62,915 bases of DNA from Sphingomonadaceae bacterium (GTDB taxonomy: Bacteria; Pseudomonadota; Alphaproteobacteria; Sphingomonadales; Sphingomonadaceae): the NCBI GenBank assembly GCA_025359425.1, contig JANYGC010000059.1, positions 1 through 62,915 of the forward strand, read 5' to 3'. Below are positions 15,519 through 23,983 of the stretch, piece after piece (position 1 is the stretch's first letter; the number at the start of each line of letters is the position of its first letter). The position numbers were made by a program, and so were the translations under genes. Under the pieces are notes generated by a model. The model was not told the DNA's origin, made no database searches, and saw only the letters and a list, made by a program, of their open reading frames with translations.

Positions 15519-16442
15519 ATGACCCACACCTTATTCATCGATGGCGCCGCCGGAACCACCGGGCTCGAGATTATCGAGCGGATGGCGGGGCGCAGCGAGT
15601 TCGAGCTGCTGGTGCTGGATGGCGAGCAGCGCAAAAGCCCGGATGCCCGCCGCGAGGCCTATCATGCCGCTGACTTTGCCGTGCTCTGTCTGCCCGACGA
15701 TGCCGCGATCGAGGCGGTGGCTTTGGCTGACGGCAGCAAGGTGCGGATCGTCGATGCCAGTTCCGCGCACCGCACTGCGCCCGGCTGGACTTATGGCTTT
15801 CCCGAACTGATCGGCCGCGACAAGGTGGCGGGCGCGGCGCGGGTGACCAATCCCGGATGCTACCCGACCGGGTTTCTCGCGCTGGTCGCGCCGTTGGTGC
15901 GGCACGGCTTGCTGCCCGCCAACTGGCCCTATGTGTGTCATGCCGTCTCGGGCTATTCGGGCGGCGGCAAGGCATTGATCGCGCGGTTCGAAGGTGATCC
16001 TGACATCGCTTACCGCGACTATGGCCTCGCCCTGGGCCACAAGCACGTGTCCGAGATGCAACAGTATGCCGGGCTGTCGTTCGGCCCGATCTTCGCGCCA
16101 GCCGTCGTGCCCGCGCACCGCGGCATGGTGGTCGAAGTGCCGCTGCATCTTGAACAGATGGAGCGCGCCGCGCCCACTGATGGCCTGCGCGATTTGCTCG
16201 TCGACTTCTACAAAGACAGTGCAGTGGTGCGCGTCCACGAAGCCAATCCCGACGAACTGCTGCTGCGCCGCGCGGCCAGCCCGAGCGACCGGCTCGACCT
16301 GTATGTGTTCGGTGCAAAGGACGGTGCGCAGGCGCGGCTCGTCGCCACGCTCGACAACCTGGGCAAAGGCGCCAGCGGCGCAGCGGTGCAGAGCCTGAAC
16401 CTGATGGCTGGGTTGGCCGAGACGGCAGGACTGGTGCTCTAG
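15519..16442 (+). CDS. argC: N-acetyl-gamma-glutamyl-phosphate reductase, type 2
   Basis: NADPH-dependent reduction of N-acetylglutamyl phosphate in arginine biosynthesis. 307 residues, the shorter type-2 form typical of alphaproteobacteria. N-terminal nucleotide loop FIDGAAGTTGLEIIER and the active-site cysteine C114 in NPGCYPTGF are visible, with SGYSGGGKALI and FGPIFAPAVVPAHRGM following. No other arg gene is adjacent. It ends 2 bases before the tandem NtrC-like sites that precede glnB. Confidence 0.93.
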   Translation: MTHTLFIDGAAGTTGLEIIERMAGRSEFELLVLDGEQRKSPDARREAYHAADFAVLCLPDDAAIEAVALADGSKVRIVDASSAHRTAPGWTYGFPELIGRDKVAGAARVTNPGCYPTGFLALVAPLVRHGLLPANWPYVCHAVSGYSGGGKALIARFEGDPDIAYRDYGLALGHKHVSEMQQYAGLSFGPIFAPAVVPAHRGMVVEVPLHLEQMERAAPTDGLRDLLVDFYKDSAVVRVHEANPDELLLRRAASPSDRLDLYVFGAKDGAQARLVATLDNLGKGASGAAVQSLNLMAGLAETAGLVL

Positions 16443-16443
16443 C

Positions 16444-16482
16444 TGCTCAAAAATTAGGCAGCACCTGCTGAAAAATCAGGCA
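16444..16482. promoter_or_regulatory. Two tandem NtrC-like binding sites upstream of glnB
   Basis: Two 17-base units, TGCTCAAAAATTAGGCA (16444-16460) and TGCTGAAAAATCAGGCA (16466-16482), identical except at two positions. Each has the TGC-N11-GCA frame and 17-bp length of NtrC enhancer sites, and their 22-base offset is about two helical turns. They lie about 145-180 bases upstream of the start expected from the sigma-54-like promoter. Assignment is inference. Confidence 0.6.
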
Positions 16483-16599
16483 AGCATCGGCCAGCGGACC
16501 TACAGCTTTGTTGCGCAGCGGGACGCGGGGCGATTCATTTCTTGCGATTTGGCCCCTTTTCGCCCGCGCGCACTTGGCCTAGTGCCATATCCATACCGC

Positions 16600-16615
16600 T
16601 GGCACGATTCTTGGA
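16600..16615 (+). promoter_or_regulatory. Sigma-54 (-24/-12) type promoter for glnB-glnA
   Basis: TGGCACGATTCTTGGA matches the consensus TGGCACG-N4-TTGCW at all fixed positions but one (GG in place of GC at -12), with the required ten bases between the -24 and -12 elements. It lies about 94 bases before the glnB start. RpoN control of glnBA through NtrC is well known in proteobacteria. Confidence 0.65.
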
Positions 16616-16618
16616 TAA

Positions 16619-17047
<429 letters not shown>

Positions 17048-17052
17048 TTTCT

Positions 17053-17158
17053 CCCCTCCCGCATGCGGGAGGGGCCGGGGGTGGGCCAGTCCGCAGGGCA
17101 GACCGATTTCCGAATCATGACACACCCACCCCTAACCCCTCCCGCAAGCGGTAGGGGG
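17053..17158. repeat. Palindromic repeat between glnB and glnA
   Basis: Left arm CCCCTCCCGCATGCGGGAGG then GGGTGGG; right arm CCCACCCCTAACCCCTCCCG then CAAGCGGTAGGGGG. Same family as the element in ccmA at 10518-10602. In the transcript it would form a large hairpin that may protect or attenuate the glnB-glnA message. Confidence 0.8.
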
Positions 17159-17176
17159 ACTTAAAAAGGACGAACC

Positions 17177-18598
17177 ATGGCCAAGGCAAAAGACATTCTC
17201 AAGCGGATCAAGGACGAGGAGATCGAATGGGTCGATCTGCGGTTCACCGACCCCAAGGGCAAGTGGCAGCACCTGACCATGGTTGCGGGCGTGATCGGCG
17301 AAGACGAGCTGGAAGACGGCTTGATGTTCGACGGCTCCTCGATCGAGGGCTGGAAGGCGATCAACGAAAGCGACATGATCCTCAAGCCCGATCTCGACGC
17401 GATCTATATCGACCCGTTCAGCGCCACCCCGATGATGATCATCTGTTGCGACATCGTCGAGCCTTCGACCGGCGATCTTTATGCGCGCGATCCGCGCAGC
17501 ACCGCCAAGCGCGCCGAAGCCTTCGTCAAGTCGACCGGCGTGGGTGACACCGTCTATGTCGGCCCCGAAGCCGAGTTTTTCCTGTTCGACGACGTGCGCT
17601 TTTACGATGGCTACGACGGCAACGGCTTCAAGATCGACGACATCGAACTGCCGACCAATGGCAACCGCGACTATATGTCGGAAACCGGCAGCGGCAACCT
17701 GGCCCACCGGCCGCGCGCCAAGGGCGGCTACTTTCCGGTCGCTCCGGTCGACAGCTGCGTCGATATCCGCGGCGAAATGGTCTCGACCATGATCGAAATG
17801 GGCCTGCCGTGCGACAAGCACCACCACGAAGTGGCCTCGGCGCAGCACGGGCTGGGGCTGACTTACGGCACGCTGGTCCAGACCGCAGACCGGATGCAGG
17901 TGTACAAGTACGTCGTGCAGCAGGTCGCGCAGGCTTACGGCAAGACCGCCACCTTCATGCCCAAGCCGATCAAGACCGACAACGGCAGCGGCATGCACAC
18001 CCACATCTCGATCTGGGAGGGCGGCAAGCCGCTGTTCGCGGGCAATGGCTATGCCGGCCTCAGCGACATGTGCCTGTACTTCATCGGCGGGGTGATCAAG
18101 CATGCCAAGGCGCTCAACGCCTTCACCAACCCGACCACCAACAGCTACAAGCGGCTGGTCCCGGGCTATGAAGCGCCGGTGCTGCTGGCTTATTCGGCGC
18201 GCAACCGTTCGGCCTCGTGCCGCATTCCCTATGGCACCGGCGACAAGGCCAAGCGCGTGGAATTCCGTTTCCCCGATGCGATGGCCAACCCGTACCTGTG
18301 CTATGCGGCGCTGCTGATGGCCGGGCTCGACGGGATCAAGAACAAGATCCACCCGGGCGAAGCGATGGACAAGAACCTGTATGATCTGCCCCCGGCTGAA
18401 CTCGCCGAAGTGCCGACCGTGTGCGGCAGCTTGCGCGAAGCGCTCGATTGCCTCGAGGCCGATCATGACTTCCTGATCCAGGGCGGGGTCTTCACCAAGG
18501 ACCAGATCGAAGCGTACATCGAATTGAAGTGGCCCGAAGTGATGCGCTGGGAAACCACCCCGTCGGCGGTCGAATTCGATATGTATTACAGCGCCTGA
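17177..18598 (+). CDS. glnA: Type I glutamine synthetase
   Basis: ATP-dependent ligation of ammonia to glutamate; cytoplasmic dodecamer. 473 residues, 469-475 being usual. Visible: [13 protein letters not shown], the metal-site [12 protein letters not shown], the histidine and ATP region [21 protein letters not shown], and the adenylylation tyrosine in [12 protein letters not shown], so activity is probably under GlnE control. Strong ribosome binding site AAAAAGGACG upstream. Ends with [16 protein letters not shown], a segment echoed in degenerate form at 19473-19536 after the TPR gene. Confidence 0.97.
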   Translation: MAKAKDILKRIKDEEIEWVDLRFTDPKGKWQHLTMVAGVIGEDELEDGLMFDGSSIEGWKAINESDMILKPDLDAIYIDPFSATPMMIICCDIVEPSTGDLYARDPRSTAKRAEAFVKSTGVGDTVYVGPEAEFFLFDDVRFYDGYDGNGFKIDDIELPTNGNRDYMSETGSGNLAHRPRAKGGYFPVAPVDSCVDIRGEMVSTMIEMGLPCDKHHHEVASAQHGLGLTYGTLVQTADRMQVYKYVVQQVAQAYGKTATFMPKPIKTDNGSGMHTHISIWEGGKPLFAGNGYAGLSDMCLYFIGGVIKHAKALNAFTNPTTNSYKRLVPGYEAPVLLAYSARNRSASCRIPYGTGDKAKRVEFRFPDAMANPYLCYAALLMAGLDGIKNKIHPGEAMDKNLYDLPPAELAEVPTVCGSLREALDCLEADHDFLIQGGVFTKDQIEAYIELKWPEVMRWETTPSAVEFDMYYSA

Positions 18599-18623
18599 GC
18601 CACCACTCATGCTGTCAATCAGG

Positions 18624-18652
18624 GGCGTCCCGGGAAACCGGGGCGCCTTTTT
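18624..18652 (+). terminator. Rho-independent terminator of glnA
   Basis: Ten-base stem GGCGTCCCGG / CCGGGGCGCC (one G-T wobble) with GAAA loop and a T run at 18648-18652. Confidence 0.9.
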
Positions 18653-18730
18653 CGTTGCTGGCCAGCCCGGCCTGCGATAGCTTGCCTGCGCAATTGCCGA
18701 CGCGATACTTCGACCCGAAGGAGAGCAACA

Positions 18731-19465
18731 ATGGCCCCCCCTCTGCGCGCAGCCATCCTCACCGTTGGAATGGCGCTGACCGCTGCCGCAGCGCTGCCCG
18801 CCGCCGCGCAGGACCGCGCCCAGCAAAGGGCTTGGTGCGTCAACGCGACGAACACCTATTCGCTCGACCTCCAGATTGGAGGCTGCACCGCGCTGATCCA
18901 GTCAGGAACACTGGGTACGACGGACCTTGCAGTCGCCTTCAACAATCGCGGCATCGTCTATAACGCCCAGAAGGATTACCCCCGTGCCATCGCCGATTAC
19001 AGCGAGGCGCTCCGGCTCAATCCGCAAAATGCCAATGCCTTGTTCAATCGCGGCAACGCCTATCAGGCCCAGAAGGACTACCCCCGCGCCATCGCCGATT
19101 ATAGCGAGTACATCCGCCTCAACCCGCATGATGCCGATGCCTTCAACAATCGCGGCATCGTCTATCAGGCCCAGAAGGACTACCCCCGCGCCATCGCCGA
19201 TTACAGCGAGGCGATCCGCATCAACCCGCAAGACGCCAGGGTCTTCCGCAATCGCGGCAAGCTGGAGCTACTCCAGCAACGCTGGCAGGATGCCTCGAAC
19301 GATTACGACGCCGCGCTGCGGCTCGAGCCGGGAATCGCTCGCGCGCTCTATGGCCGGGGGGTGGCGGCGCGGAGGCTGGGGCGCACGACCGAGGGCGATC
19401 AGGATGTGGCCCGCGCCGTAGCGCTCGATCCCACAGTGGCCGAGCAATTTACCGAAATCCGGTGA
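18731..19465 (+). CDS. Secreted tetratricopeptide-repeat protein
   Basis: 244 residues with a Sec signal peptide (AILTVGMALTAAAALPAAAQ, cleavage after AAAQ likely). At least four 34-residue TPR units follow from about residue 70, each with AFNNRGIVY..AQKDYPRAIADYSEAIRLNP. Three units are nearly identical at DNA level (102-base period, about 18959-19264), which points to recent internal duplication and a repeat number that may vary. TPRs act as protein-binding scaffolds; the partner is unknown. The gene lies between the true glnA end and a degenerate copy of it, so it appears inserted. Confidence 0.85.
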   Translation: MAPPLRAAILTVGMALTAAAALPAAAQDRAQQRAWCVNATNTYSLDLQIGGCTALIQSGTLGTTDLAVAFNNRGIVYNAQKDYPRAIADYSEALRLNPQNANALFNRGNAYQAQKDYPRAIADYSEYIRLNPHDADAFNNRGIVYQAQKDYPRAIADYSEAIRINPQDARVFRNRGKLELLQQRWQDASNDYDAALRLEPGIARALYGRGVAARRLGRTTEGDQDVARAVALDPTVAEQFTEIR

Positions 19466-19472
19466 GTGTCGG

Positions 19473-19583
19473 GTGCGGGGAAACCACCCCTTCGGCGGCC
19501 AGAATCGACATGTATTTCAGCGCCTGAGCCACCAGGCACACTGTCAATCAGGGGCGCTCCGGGAAACCGGGGTGCCTCTTTTT
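19473..19583 (+). pseudogene. Degenerate second copy of the glnA 3' end and terminator
   Basis: In one frame it reads GETTPSAARIDMYFSA-stop, against [20 protein letters not shown] at the true glnA end, and the similarity continues through CTGTCAATCAGGGGCG and the terminator hairpin (18543-18652 in the first copy). The block is of nearly the same length in both places (110 and 111 bases), with scattered substitutions. It is not part of a functional gene. Confidence 0.85.
19553..19583 (+). terminator. Rho-independent terminator after the TPR gene
   Basis: Stem GGCGCTCCGG / CCGGGGTGCC with GAAA loop and TCTTTTT tail; two G-T wobbles. It is a diverged copy of the glnA terminator and now serves the TPR gene. 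Confidence 0.8.
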
Positions 19584-19675
19584 GTGGGGGATCACCTGGA
19601 ATTGTGGAACCACAGCGCTGTTCCGGGGTTTCACTCGCGCAGCCTCCGATGGTTGCGGCTAGCGGAGACACGCCA

Positions 19676-19825
19676 ATGCTCGTCACAATTGCCATCATCC
19701 TGCTCGTCCTCTGGGCGCTCGGCTTTTTCGCTTTCCACGTCGCTGGCGGCCTGATCCACATCCTGCTGGTGGTCGCGCTGATCGTCTTCGTGGTGAACCT
19801 GATCCGCGGGCGCAGCGCAGTCTAG
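19676..19825 (+). CDS. Lmo0937-family small membrane protein
   Basis: 49 residues: two hydrophobic segments with the family pattern TIAIILLVLWALGFF, then GGLIHILLVVALIVFVVNLI and a basic tail RGRSAV. Such Lmo0937/DUF5670 peptides are widespread, often stress-induced and of unknown function. Purine-rich AGCGGAGA lies about seven bases upstream of the ATG. Confidence 0.75.
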   Translation: MLVTIAIILLVLWALGFFAFHVAGGLIHILLVVALIVFVVNLIRGRSAV

Positions 19826-19918
19826 CCGCCGCGCGCGGTCGCTCCAGAAACGATTTTCCTACACCCGCCTGCCGCGCCTAGTTGGCTGCCGTGATTCGGT
19901 AGTCAGGGAGCGGCGGGC

Positions 19919-20497
19919 GTGGCGTGGCAGTTCGATTTCTTTGCGGCGTTGCGCCGGATGAAGGCCCGGCTTCCCGAGCCATCGGCGCTAGCGCCACCCG
20001 CACCGGACGCGGCACTGCGCGCATCCGCCGGGTCGATCGGCGCAAGCGGCATCGCGTTGATCAAGCGCTTCGAGGGCTGCGCGCGCAAACGCCCGGACGG
20101 ATTGTTCGAAGCTTACCCCGATCCGGGCACCGGCGGCGCGCCGTGGACGATTGGGTGGGGGGCGACCGGCGCTGAAATTTCCCCCGGGGTAATCTGGACT
20201 CAGGCGCAGTGCGACGACCGGCTGGAGCGCGATCTCGTTCGCTTCGCCCACGGCGTGGCCCGCGCAATCGGCACCGCACCGACCACGCCGAACCAGTTCG
20301 ATGCGCTGGTCAGCTTTCACTACAACACCGGCGCGATTGCCAAGGCGACTTTGACCCGGTTGCACAAACAGGGCCGTTTTGCCGAGGCTGCGGGCCAATT
20401 CAGCAAATGGGTCTATGCCGGGGGCCACCGCCTGCCCGGACTGGTCCGCCGCCGCGCCGCCGAAGCAAAGCTGTATTCTGGCGGCATTCCAGCCTGA
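19919..20497 (+). CDS. GH24 (phage T4/endolysin type) lysozyme
   Basis: Peptidoglycan muramidase, 192 residues. After a 45-residue basic leader without a clear signal peptide, the catalytic glutamate is in IKRFEGC and the rest of the catalytic region in PWTIGWGATG, followed by FDALVSFHYNTGA and a C-terminal GLVRRRAAEAKLYSGG. GTG start with AGGGAG nine bases upstream. No holin, spanin or phage structural gene is near, so it is either a domesticated lysozyme or a prophage leftover. Its 3' end has a degenerate echo at 20579-20604. Confidence 0.85.
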   Translation: MAWQFDFFAALRRMKARLPEPSALAPPAPDAALRASAGSIGASGIALIKRFEGCARKRPDGLFEAYPDPGTGGAPWTIGWGATGAEISPGVIWTQAQCDDRLERDLVRFAHGVARAIGTAPTTPNQFDALVSFHYNTGAIAKATLTRLHKQGRFAEAAGQFSKWVYAGGHRLPGLVRRRAAEAKLYSGGIPA

Positions 20498-20578
20498 ACG
20501 GCGCAGGCGTTTTGGTGTGACCTTGGTGTGACCTTTGTGGGAACTTTCACTTCGATTCAGGCAGCCAAAGCCTTCCGT

Positions 20579-20604
20579 CTGGTCCGCCGCCACGCGGCCG
20601 AAGC
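20579..20604 (+). pseudogene. Degenerate second copy of the lysozyme 3' end
   Basis: 24 of 26 bases match 20441-20466, in the same phase: LVRRHAAEA here against LVRRRAAEA in the lysozyme. The preceding CCGTCTGG and following AALHCS also resemble the end of a GH24 protein. It lies in the 190-base gap before the next gene; otherwise that gap has only a short repeated TTGGTGTGACC at about 20512-20532. Confidence 0.6.
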
Positions 20605-20687
20605 GGCGCTTCATTGCTCCTGCGCCGTTACCCTTCGAGGGAACGACCAGCGCGCCAAGGCGTTGGAACCCTTGAAGGAGACTTTCC

Positions 20688-21650
20688 ATGCGCAAATTGC
20701 TCAGCGGCATCGCACTCGCAGCCCTGGCCGCTACCACCCTCCATGCTGATCCCGGCGGAGGCAAAGGTAATGGCGGCGGCAAAGACCACGGCAACGGATC
20801 TGCGGAAAATCGCGGCGACAAGGGCAATGACGGCGGCAATGGCGGCGGCAAGCCCGATTACGGTCAGGGTGGGAAGCACGAAGATCGCGGCAACGGCAAG
20901 GCGAACGGCAGCAAAGGCGATCGCGGCCAAAGCGTAGCCGACCAACGCCCGGATAATCGCGGTTGGACCCAGCCCACTGGCAAGGGCCGCGATGATGAGC
21001 GGCGCAGCGGCGACAAGGGCCGCGCCGGTCGCGACAATGGCGCAGACGCGCCGCGCGTCATCTGGCGCGACTTCGATCAGCGCGGGCTGATCAACGGCTG
21101 TCCGCCGGGCCTGGCCAAGAAAAACAACGGCTGCCTGCCGCCGGGCCAGGCCAAGAAAAGCAATTACGATCGCTATGACCGCAATTGGTGGGGCCTGCGC
21201 GGGCTGAACGACACCTCGGGTTATCGCTATATCGATGGCAACCTGGTGCGGTTGTCCTCCAACGGCTCGGTGCTGAGCTATTATCCACTGCTCGGCGGTG
21301 CGCTGTCGATTGGCAACCCCTGGCCGAGCGGCTGGCAATCGACCCCGCTCACGTCGAACTATGCCGACTATTACGGGCTGGATAACGATTACCGCTATTA
21401 CGACGGCGCAATCTACAACGTCGATCCCGGCACCAGCACCATCCAGAGAATCGCCGCGCTGCTGACCGGCGACACGTTCAACGTCGGCCAGCGCATGCCA
21501 TCGGGCTACGACGCCTACAACGTGCCCTACCAGTACCGCAGTCAATATGCGGACAGACCCGATGCCAACTATCGCTACAGCGACGGCTATGTCTATCAGA
21601 CCGACCCCAAAACCCAGCTGATCGTCGCGGCGATCCAGTTGCTGAACTGA
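20688..21650 (+). CDS. Secreted Gly/Asn-rich protein with YRYxDG repeats
   Basis: 320 residues. Signal peptide at residues 1-20 (LLSGIALAALAATTLHA), then a strongly hydrophilic region to about residue 120 rich in Gly, Asn, Asp and Lys that is probably disordered. A short motif NGCPPGLAKKNNGCLPPGQAK with two cysteines follows. The C-terminal half has three units of YRY(I/Y/S)DGxxY, two with xxDPxTxxIxxIAALL after it, a pattern seen in RcnB-like sphingomonad proteins. It is periplasmic or surface-exposed; function unknown. AAGGAG lies eight bases before the ATG. Confidence 0.7.
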   Translation: MRKLLSGIALAALAATTLHADPGGGKGNGGGKDHGNGSAENRGDKGNDGGNGGGKPDYGQGGKHEDRGNGKANGSKGDRGQSVADQRPDNRGWTQPTGKGRDDERRSGDKGRAGRDNGADAPRVIWRDFDQRGLINGCPPGLAKKNNGCLPPGQAKKSNYDRYDRNWWGLRGLNDTSGYRYIDGNLVRLSSNGSVLSYYPLLGGALSIGNPWPSGWQSTPLTSNYADYYGLDNDYRYYDGAIYNVDPGTSTIQRIAALLTGDTFNVGQRMPSGYDAYNVPYQYRSQYADRPDANYRYSDGYVYQTDPKTQLIVAAIQLLN

Positions 21651-21672
21651 AGCCCGGTGCAAGGAGCGACCC

Positions 21673-22227
21673 ATGAAGCACATCATCCATTTGCTTGCCG
21701 CCGGTGCCGTGCTGGCACTCCCGGCCTGTTCAAAGCCCGCTGCGAGCGGAGATGCGGCCGCAACCGAAGCGGTCAAATCGGACAAGTCGCTTGGCGACGT
21801 GATCGGCGGCGACGGCCAGCTCAAGACTTTGGCCGCATCGCTCAAATCGACCGGGCTCGACGGGGTGTTTACGGGCAAAGGCGATTACACCGTGCTCGCC
21901 CCGACCGACGCGGCGTTTACCGCGCTGGGTGACAAGGCCGCCGAGCTCACCGCGCCAGACCAGAAAGCCGCGCTGGCGGCGGTGCTGCGCAGCCATGTCG
22001 TGCCGGGCATGCTGACCACCGCCGATATCGGCAAGGCGATCGACGCCAATGGCGGCAAGCCGATCTCGATGCGCACGATGGGCACCGGCAGCGTCAAATT
22101 CGCCCGCAGCGGCGCAGGCCTGACCGTCACGGCTGATGACGGCGCGACCGCAAACCTCAGCGGCGAGGGCATGTCCGCCAGCAACGGCGCGGTTCTGCCG
22201 CTCGACGCGGTGCTCAAGAAGCTCTGA
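21673..22227 (+). CDS. Fasciclin-domain lipoprotein
   Basis: 184 residues. Signal peptide with lipobox LPAC at about residues 16-19, a short linker, then one FAS1 domain with the H1 and H2 boxes visible: YTVLAPTDAAFTAL at about residues 77-90 and the final NGAVLPLDAVLKKL, with VLRSHVVPGMLTTADI between. FAS1 domains mediate adhesion or ligand binding outside the cell. AAGGAGCGACCC upstream is a good ribosome binding site. Twenty-two bases after the preceding secreted-protein gene, so probably co-transcribed. Confidence 0.88.
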   Translation: MKHIIHLLAAGAVLALPACSKPAASGDAAATEAVKSDKSLGDVIGGDGQLKTLAASLKSTGLDGVFTGKGDYTVLAPTDAAFTALGDKAAELTAPDQKAALAAVLRSHVVPGMLTTADIGKAIDANGGKPISMRTMGTGSVKFARSGAGLTVTADDGATANLSGEGMSASNGAVLPLDAVLKKL

Positions 22228-22319
22228 TCTGCAGGGCGGCGGCGGCCGGTCAGGCCTCTCGCCCATGCTGTCGATTGCATCTTGCAATCTCTCGCTGCGA
22301 ACCCGAAATGGTATCCGAG

Positions 22320-22336
22320 TTTAATCGAACCATTAA
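22320..22336. promoter_or_regulatory. Putative TetR-type operator before the aldehyde dehydrogenase gene
   Basis: TTTAATCGAACCATTAA, 12 bases before the ATG. It matches TTTAACCGAACGATTAA upstream of the thiolase (59174-59190) at 15 of 17 positions, with AT-rich mirrored ends (TTTAA/TTAA). A separate perfect dyad ATTGCA-TCT-TGCAAT lies at 22274-22288. Regulator unknown; the TetR gene at 55634 is a candidate. Confidence 0.6.
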
Positions 22337-22348
22337 GGGAGATTCGCG

Positions 22349-23773
22349 ATGCGCGAGCGGCTGCAAAATTACATCGACGGCAAGTGGGTTGATAGCGAAG
22401 GCGGGACGCGCCACGAGGTGATCAGCCCCGGCACCGAAGAGGCGGTCAGCGCGATCACGCTGGGCACCAAGGCCGATGTCGACAAGGCCGTTGCTGCCGC
22501 ACGCCGCGCGTACAAGACTTTCAGCAAGACCACCCGCGAAGAGCGCCTCGCGCTGATGGGGCGCATTGTCGAGGAATACAAAAAGCGCAGCAAGGACCTC
22601 GCCCAGTCGATGGCCGAGGAAATGGGCGCGCCGGTCAGCTTCGCCGAAATGGCGCAAGTCGGCGCGGGCATCGGTGCGTTCATGGGTACGATGGAAGCGC
22701 TCAAGAACTTCACTTTCTCCGAACAGCACGGCGCCAACACGGTCGTCTATGAACCGATCGGCGTGGTCGGCATGATCACCCCGTGGAACTGGCCGCTCAA
22801 CCAGATCGCCTTGAAGGTCGCCCCGGCGCTTGCCGGGGGCAACACCATGATCCTCAAGCCGAGCGAAGAATGCCCGACCAACGCGGCGATCTTTGCCGAA
22901 ATCCTTGACGCTGCCGGGGTTCCGCCGGGCGTGTTCAACCTGGTTCAGGGCGATGGCCCCGGGGTTGGCACCGCAATCTCCTCGCACCCCGGGATCGATA
23001 TGGTCAGCTTCACCGGCTCGACCCGCGCCGGGATCGCGGTGGCCATCGCGGCCGCGCCGACGGTCAAGCGGGTGCACCAGGAACTGGGCGGCAAGTCGCC
23101 CAACCTCGTGCTGCCGAATGCCGATTTCAACACCGTCCTGCCGCCGACCCTGCAAGGCGTGCTGGTCAACACCGGGCAAAGCTGCATCGCGCCGACCCGC
23201 GTGCTGGTCCCGCGTGAACGCCAGGCCGAGGCCGTCGCCTTCGCCAAGGCGATGTTCGAAGCCACGCCAGTGGGCGATCCGCTGGCCGAGGGCATGCACA
23301 TCGGCCCGGTGGTCAACAAGGCCCAGTTCGACAAGATCCAGGGGCTGATCCAGTCGGCGATCGATGAAGGCGCCACGCTGGTGACCGGCGGGACCGACCG
23401 CCCGGCCGACCTCAACCGCGGCTACTTCATCAAGCCGACGGTGTTTGCCGACGTCACCCCCGACATGACCATCGCCAAGGAAGAAACCTTCGGACCCGTC
23501 GCGACGATCATGCCCTATGACAGCCTTGAGCAGGGCATCGAGATTGCCAACGACAGCAACTACGGCTTGTCGGCCGTGATCTCGGGCGACCCCGCCGAAG
23601 CGGCCAAGATCGCCCCGCTGCTCGAAGCCGGAATGGTGGTGATCAACGGCTGGGGCCCCTCGCCCGGCGCCCCGTTCGGCGGCTACAAGCAATCGGGCAA
23701 CGGCCGCGAAGGCGGGCTGTTCGGCTTGAAGGACTTCATGGAAGTAAAGGCGATTTCGGGCCTGCCCGCCTGA
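22349..23773 (+). CDS. NAD(P)-dependent aldehyde dehydrogenase
   Basis: Oxidises an aldehyde to the carboxylic acid. 474 residues, full-length family member. NAD-binding region TPWNWPLNQIALKVAPALAG, glycine motif FTGSTRAG, general-base glutamate in HQELGGKSPN, and the catalytic cysteine in NTGQSCIAPTR are all present; EETFGPV and the C-terminal NGREGG complete it. GGGAG six bases before ATG. The 17-bp operator just upstream is shared with the thiolase, so it may act on an aldehyde from acyl or branched-chain catabolism. Substrate not deducible. Confidence 0.93.
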   Translation: MRERLQNYIDGKWVDSEGGTRHEVISPGTEEAVSAITLGTKADVDKAVAAARRAYKTFSKTTREERLALMGRIVEEYKKRSKDLAQSMAEEMGAPVSFAEMAQVGAGIGAFMGTMEALKNFTFSEQHGANTVVYEPIGVVGMITPWNWPLNQIALKVAPALAGGNTMILKPSEECPTNAAIFAEILDAAGVPPGVFNLVQGDGPGVGTAISSHPGIDMVSFTGSTRAGIAVAIAAAPTVKRVHQELGGKSPNLVLPNADFNTVLPPTLQGVLVNTGQSCIAPTRVLVPRERQAEAVAFAKAMFEATPVGDPLAEGMHIGPVVNKAQFDKIQGLIQSAIDEGATLVTGGTDRPADLNRGYFIKPTVFADVTPDMTIAKEETFGPVATIMPYDSLEQGIEIANDSNYGLSAVISGDPAEAAKIAPLLEAGMVVINGWGPSPGAPFGGYKQSGNGREGGLFGLKDFMEVKAISGLPA

Positions 23774-23802
23774 TTTGAGGGCAGCCCTGAGTGGTTACGA
23801 GA

Positions 23803-23840
23803 CCCCTTCCCGCAGGTGCGCGGGGAGGGGTTTTGTTTTT
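23803..23840 (+). terminator. Rho-independent terminator of the aldehyde dehydrogenase gene
   Basis: 11-base stem CCCCTTCCCGC (23803-23813) / GCGGGGAGGGG (23820-23830) with one wobble, followed by TTTTGTTTTT. It marks the left edge of the low-GC island. Confidence 0.9.
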
Positions 23841-23983
23841 GAGTCGGTCGATGAGGGATTCCGTCAGAAGCAGGAAATTATTTGGCAGTCTATCGAATTT
23901 CTCGACATTTTTACCGTGAATATTTTCACACCCTTGCATTTCTTTCGAATCGGTCTATTTGAATTTCTACAAGGAGATTCGCC

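Noticed and set aside
17132..18826. 564-codon open frame on the minus strand opposite glnA
   Set aside because: Antisense shadow of a highly conserved gene; composition (His, Arg, Gln-rich) and lack of any domain pattern argue against coding.
19919..20497. Prophage at the lysozyme gene
   Set aside because: No integrase, capsid, terminase, holin or att-like repeat is present within the surrounding 10 kb.
22250..23692. 480-codon open frame opposite the aldehyde dehydrogenase
   Set aside because: Same reasons: shadow of a strongly conserved gene, no recognisable motif, no ribosome binding site.
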